Assembly (NCBI GenBank): GCA_014729315.1
Contig: WJKD01000306.1
Location: 1 to 7,891, forward strand
Direction: 5' to 3'
DNA from: Promethearchaeota archaeon
Lineage (GTDB): Archaea; Asgardarchaeota; Lokiarchaeia; Sigynarchaeales; SOKP01
DNA length: 7,891 bases
Of the stretch, positions 7,276-7,891 are shown one piece after another. Below the pieces are notes generated by a model, which was given only the letters and a program-made list of their open reading frames with translations, had not been told where the DNA came from and did no database searches. The position numbers were made by a program, and so were the translations under genes. How positions within the stretch are numbered: the first letter of the stretch is position 1; every line of letters starts with the position of its first letter.

Positions 7276-7560
7276 TTAGTTTTTAAGATTCTCTAAAAAT
7301 TCTTTAGATAAAGGTAATTTTTGGTGGATGGATGTATGGCGTAGCTTCTTGCATTGATGTGAGATATCTCCGAATAAATCAGAAGCTTTTTGAAACGTCC
7401 CGTCTTTTTTGTACTTCTCTGCTTCCTCTAACTGACTTGCCTTAATTATAAGCGGTTTTAACAACGAGATAATTTCTGCAACATTGTTTAAGATCTTTTT
7501 AACAATATCGAGATTTTGCTTTAAGTTTTGATCTAATTCAGTCTTTTTTTGTTTTTTCAT
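7276..7560 (-). CDS. Small helical hypothetical protein
   Basis: 94 residues, no recognised family. It is lysine-rich and predicted all-helical, with no membrane segment or metal motif. The first half (about 8-45, KQNLDIVKKILNNVAEIISLLKPLI) has heptad-like hydrophobic spacing typical of a coiled coil or helical bundle. Residues 47-66 (AEKYKKDGTFQKASDLFGDI) resemble a single tetratricopeptide-like helix pair, too little to assign the fold. There is one cysteine (C70) and two histidines nearby (H68, H75). Coding is supported by a good start: an in-frame TAG lies 6 nt before the ATG (- strand reading of 7569-7567), GGGAG is 10 nt upstream, and a TATA box is at the right distance. It is convergent with the zinc-ribbon gene, so it is an independent transcription unit from the ATPase operon. 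Confidence 0.65.
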   Translation of the reverse strand: MKKQKKTELDQNLKQNLDIVKKILNNVAEIISLLKPLIIKASQLEEAEKYKKDGTFQKASDLFGDISHQCKKLRHTSIHQKLPLSKEFLENLKN

Positions 7561-7570
7561 TTTTCTCTAA

Positions 7571-7575
7571 CTCCC
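7571..7575 (-). promoter_or_regulatory. Ribosome binding site of the - strand small gene
   Basis: GGGAG on the - strand lies 10 nt before the ATG at 7560-7558, in a leader that otherwise has few G residues. It supports this start and the reality of the gene. Confidence 0.55.
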
Positions 7576-7607
7576 AAATTATCACTTTAAATTATATTAA
7601 CTTTTGG

Positions 7608-7617
7608 TTATTTAAAT
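7608..7617 (-). promoter_or_regulatory. TATA box of the - strand small gene
   Basis: On the - strand ATTTAAATAA is preceded by the purine-rich AAAAAG, which could serve as the transcription factor B recognition element. Transcription would start about 25 bp downstream, near 7588, giving a leader of about 28 nt that contains the GGGAG site. The spacing fits a standard archaeal leadered promoter. Confidence 0.5.
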
Positions 7618-7720
7618 CTTTTTATGTTATGGTTAATTAAAGGCAAGATTATAAAATTAGAGTTATGTTTTTACACCAAATAAGCAATTGGGATAAAAAA
7701 CCGCGCTTCATTTTAAAGAA

Positions 7721-7758
7721 TGTGTAAATTTATGCAATGTTTATATTTTCTTTACACA
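7721..7758. repeat. 8-bp inverted repeat TGTGTAAA ... TTTACACA
   Basis: TGTGTAAA (7721-7728) and TTTACACA (7751-7758) are exact reverse complements, 30 bp apart from start to start. A third copy of the core, TTTACAC, lies at 7670-7676. Three copies of a 7-base core within 90 bp of a promoter could be regulator half-sites, or a chance effect of the AT-rich composition. Confidence 0.4.
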
Positions 7759-7835
7759 CTAAAGTTTAAAAAGGTATTTTTTTGATTATATCTATCAAAT
7801 TCTATATAATTCTTTTGAAATTGTAAATAATGAAT

Positions 7836-7868
7836 AAAACCTTCGGTATGTAGTAAATAAAAGGTTTT
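7836..7868. repeat. 8-bp inverted repeat AAAACCTT ... AAGGTTTT
   Basis: The arms 7836-7843 and 7861-7868 are exact reverse complements around a 17-base loop, with a T-run on the + strand side ending at 7869. It could be a weak stem-loop terminator or a protein-binding site. The left arm is preceded by GTAAATAA (7823-7830), and the same 8 bases recur exactly 30 bp later (7853-7860). Confidence 0.35.
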
Positions 7869-7891
7869 TCGACATTTCTTAGATTATAAGC

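Larger units (their letters stand above)
7618..7891. other. Non-coding right end, no gene supported
   Basis: This is AT-rich sequence without a convincing reading frame on either strand. The ATG at 7831 on the + strand stops after 7 codons (ATG...ATGTAG). A 26-codon frame on the - strand near the edge, beginning MSKNLL, has no supporting features. The stretch holds the upstream side of the small gene's promoter, several TTTACAC/GTGTAAA copies, a run of seven T (7777-7783) and an inverted repeat at 7836-7868. A TTTAAAAA box (7765-7772) could serve a + strand gene beginning beyond the window. Confidence 0.5.

Noticed and set aside
7798..7875. 26-codon frame on the - strand at the right end (MSKNLL...)
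   Set aside because: It is too short, has no ribosome binding site, and overlaps an inverted repeat; no evidence that it is translated.
7561..7891. CRISPR array, tRNA or C/D box RNA in the right-hand spacer
   Set aside because: No regularly repeated unit, cloverleaf or paired C (RTGATGA) and D (CTGA) boxes could be found; only short inverted repeats are present.

Overview
The window carries most of an archaeal A-type (A/V-family) ATP synthase operon on the + strand. It is followed by a small membrane protein with a zinc ribbon, and then by a convergent small gene on the - strand. The host is an archaeon: the ATPase subunits are of the A/V type, the spacers contain AT-rich TATA-like boxes, and several genes have Shine-Dalgarno sites matching the archaeal AGGAGGTGA pattern. 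Base composition is strongly AT-rich (about one third G+C by eye). A low-GC lineage such as an Asgard (Lokiarchaeia-like) archaeon is possible, but nothing here proves it.

Layout: the 3' part of subunit E (1-504, entering from the left edge), then A (491-2341), B (2338-3729), D (3733-4380) and I (4385-6634). E/A and A/B overlap and the later junctions are a few bases, so this is one translationally coupled transcript. A is the catalytic head subunit, B the non-catalytic nucleotide-binding head subunit with the arginine finger, D the central rotor shaft, E part of the peripheral stalk, and I the membrane stator that forms the ion half-channels. Subunits C, F, H and the proteolipid K are absent from the stretch visible here, although C and F often lie between E and A in euryarchaeal operons.

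The most notable observation is the start of subunit D. The conserved N-terminal motif of the family (KPT-K/R ... L) is encoded upstream of the first ATG/GTG/TTG in the frame. The only start that keeps it is an ATT at 3733, correctly placed behind an AGGTG site. A routine gene caller would start 15 residues too late, at TTG 3778.

Downstream, a 67-bp AT-rich spacer with TATA-like elements leads to a 148-residue protein with two membrane segments and a C-terminal CxxC/CxxC zinc ribbon. A spacer with small inverted repeats separates it from a convergent 94-residue helical protein of unknown function on the - strand, which has a clear TATA box and ribosome binding site. The last 331 bp contain that promoter and several short inverted repeats, but no gene that can be supported.
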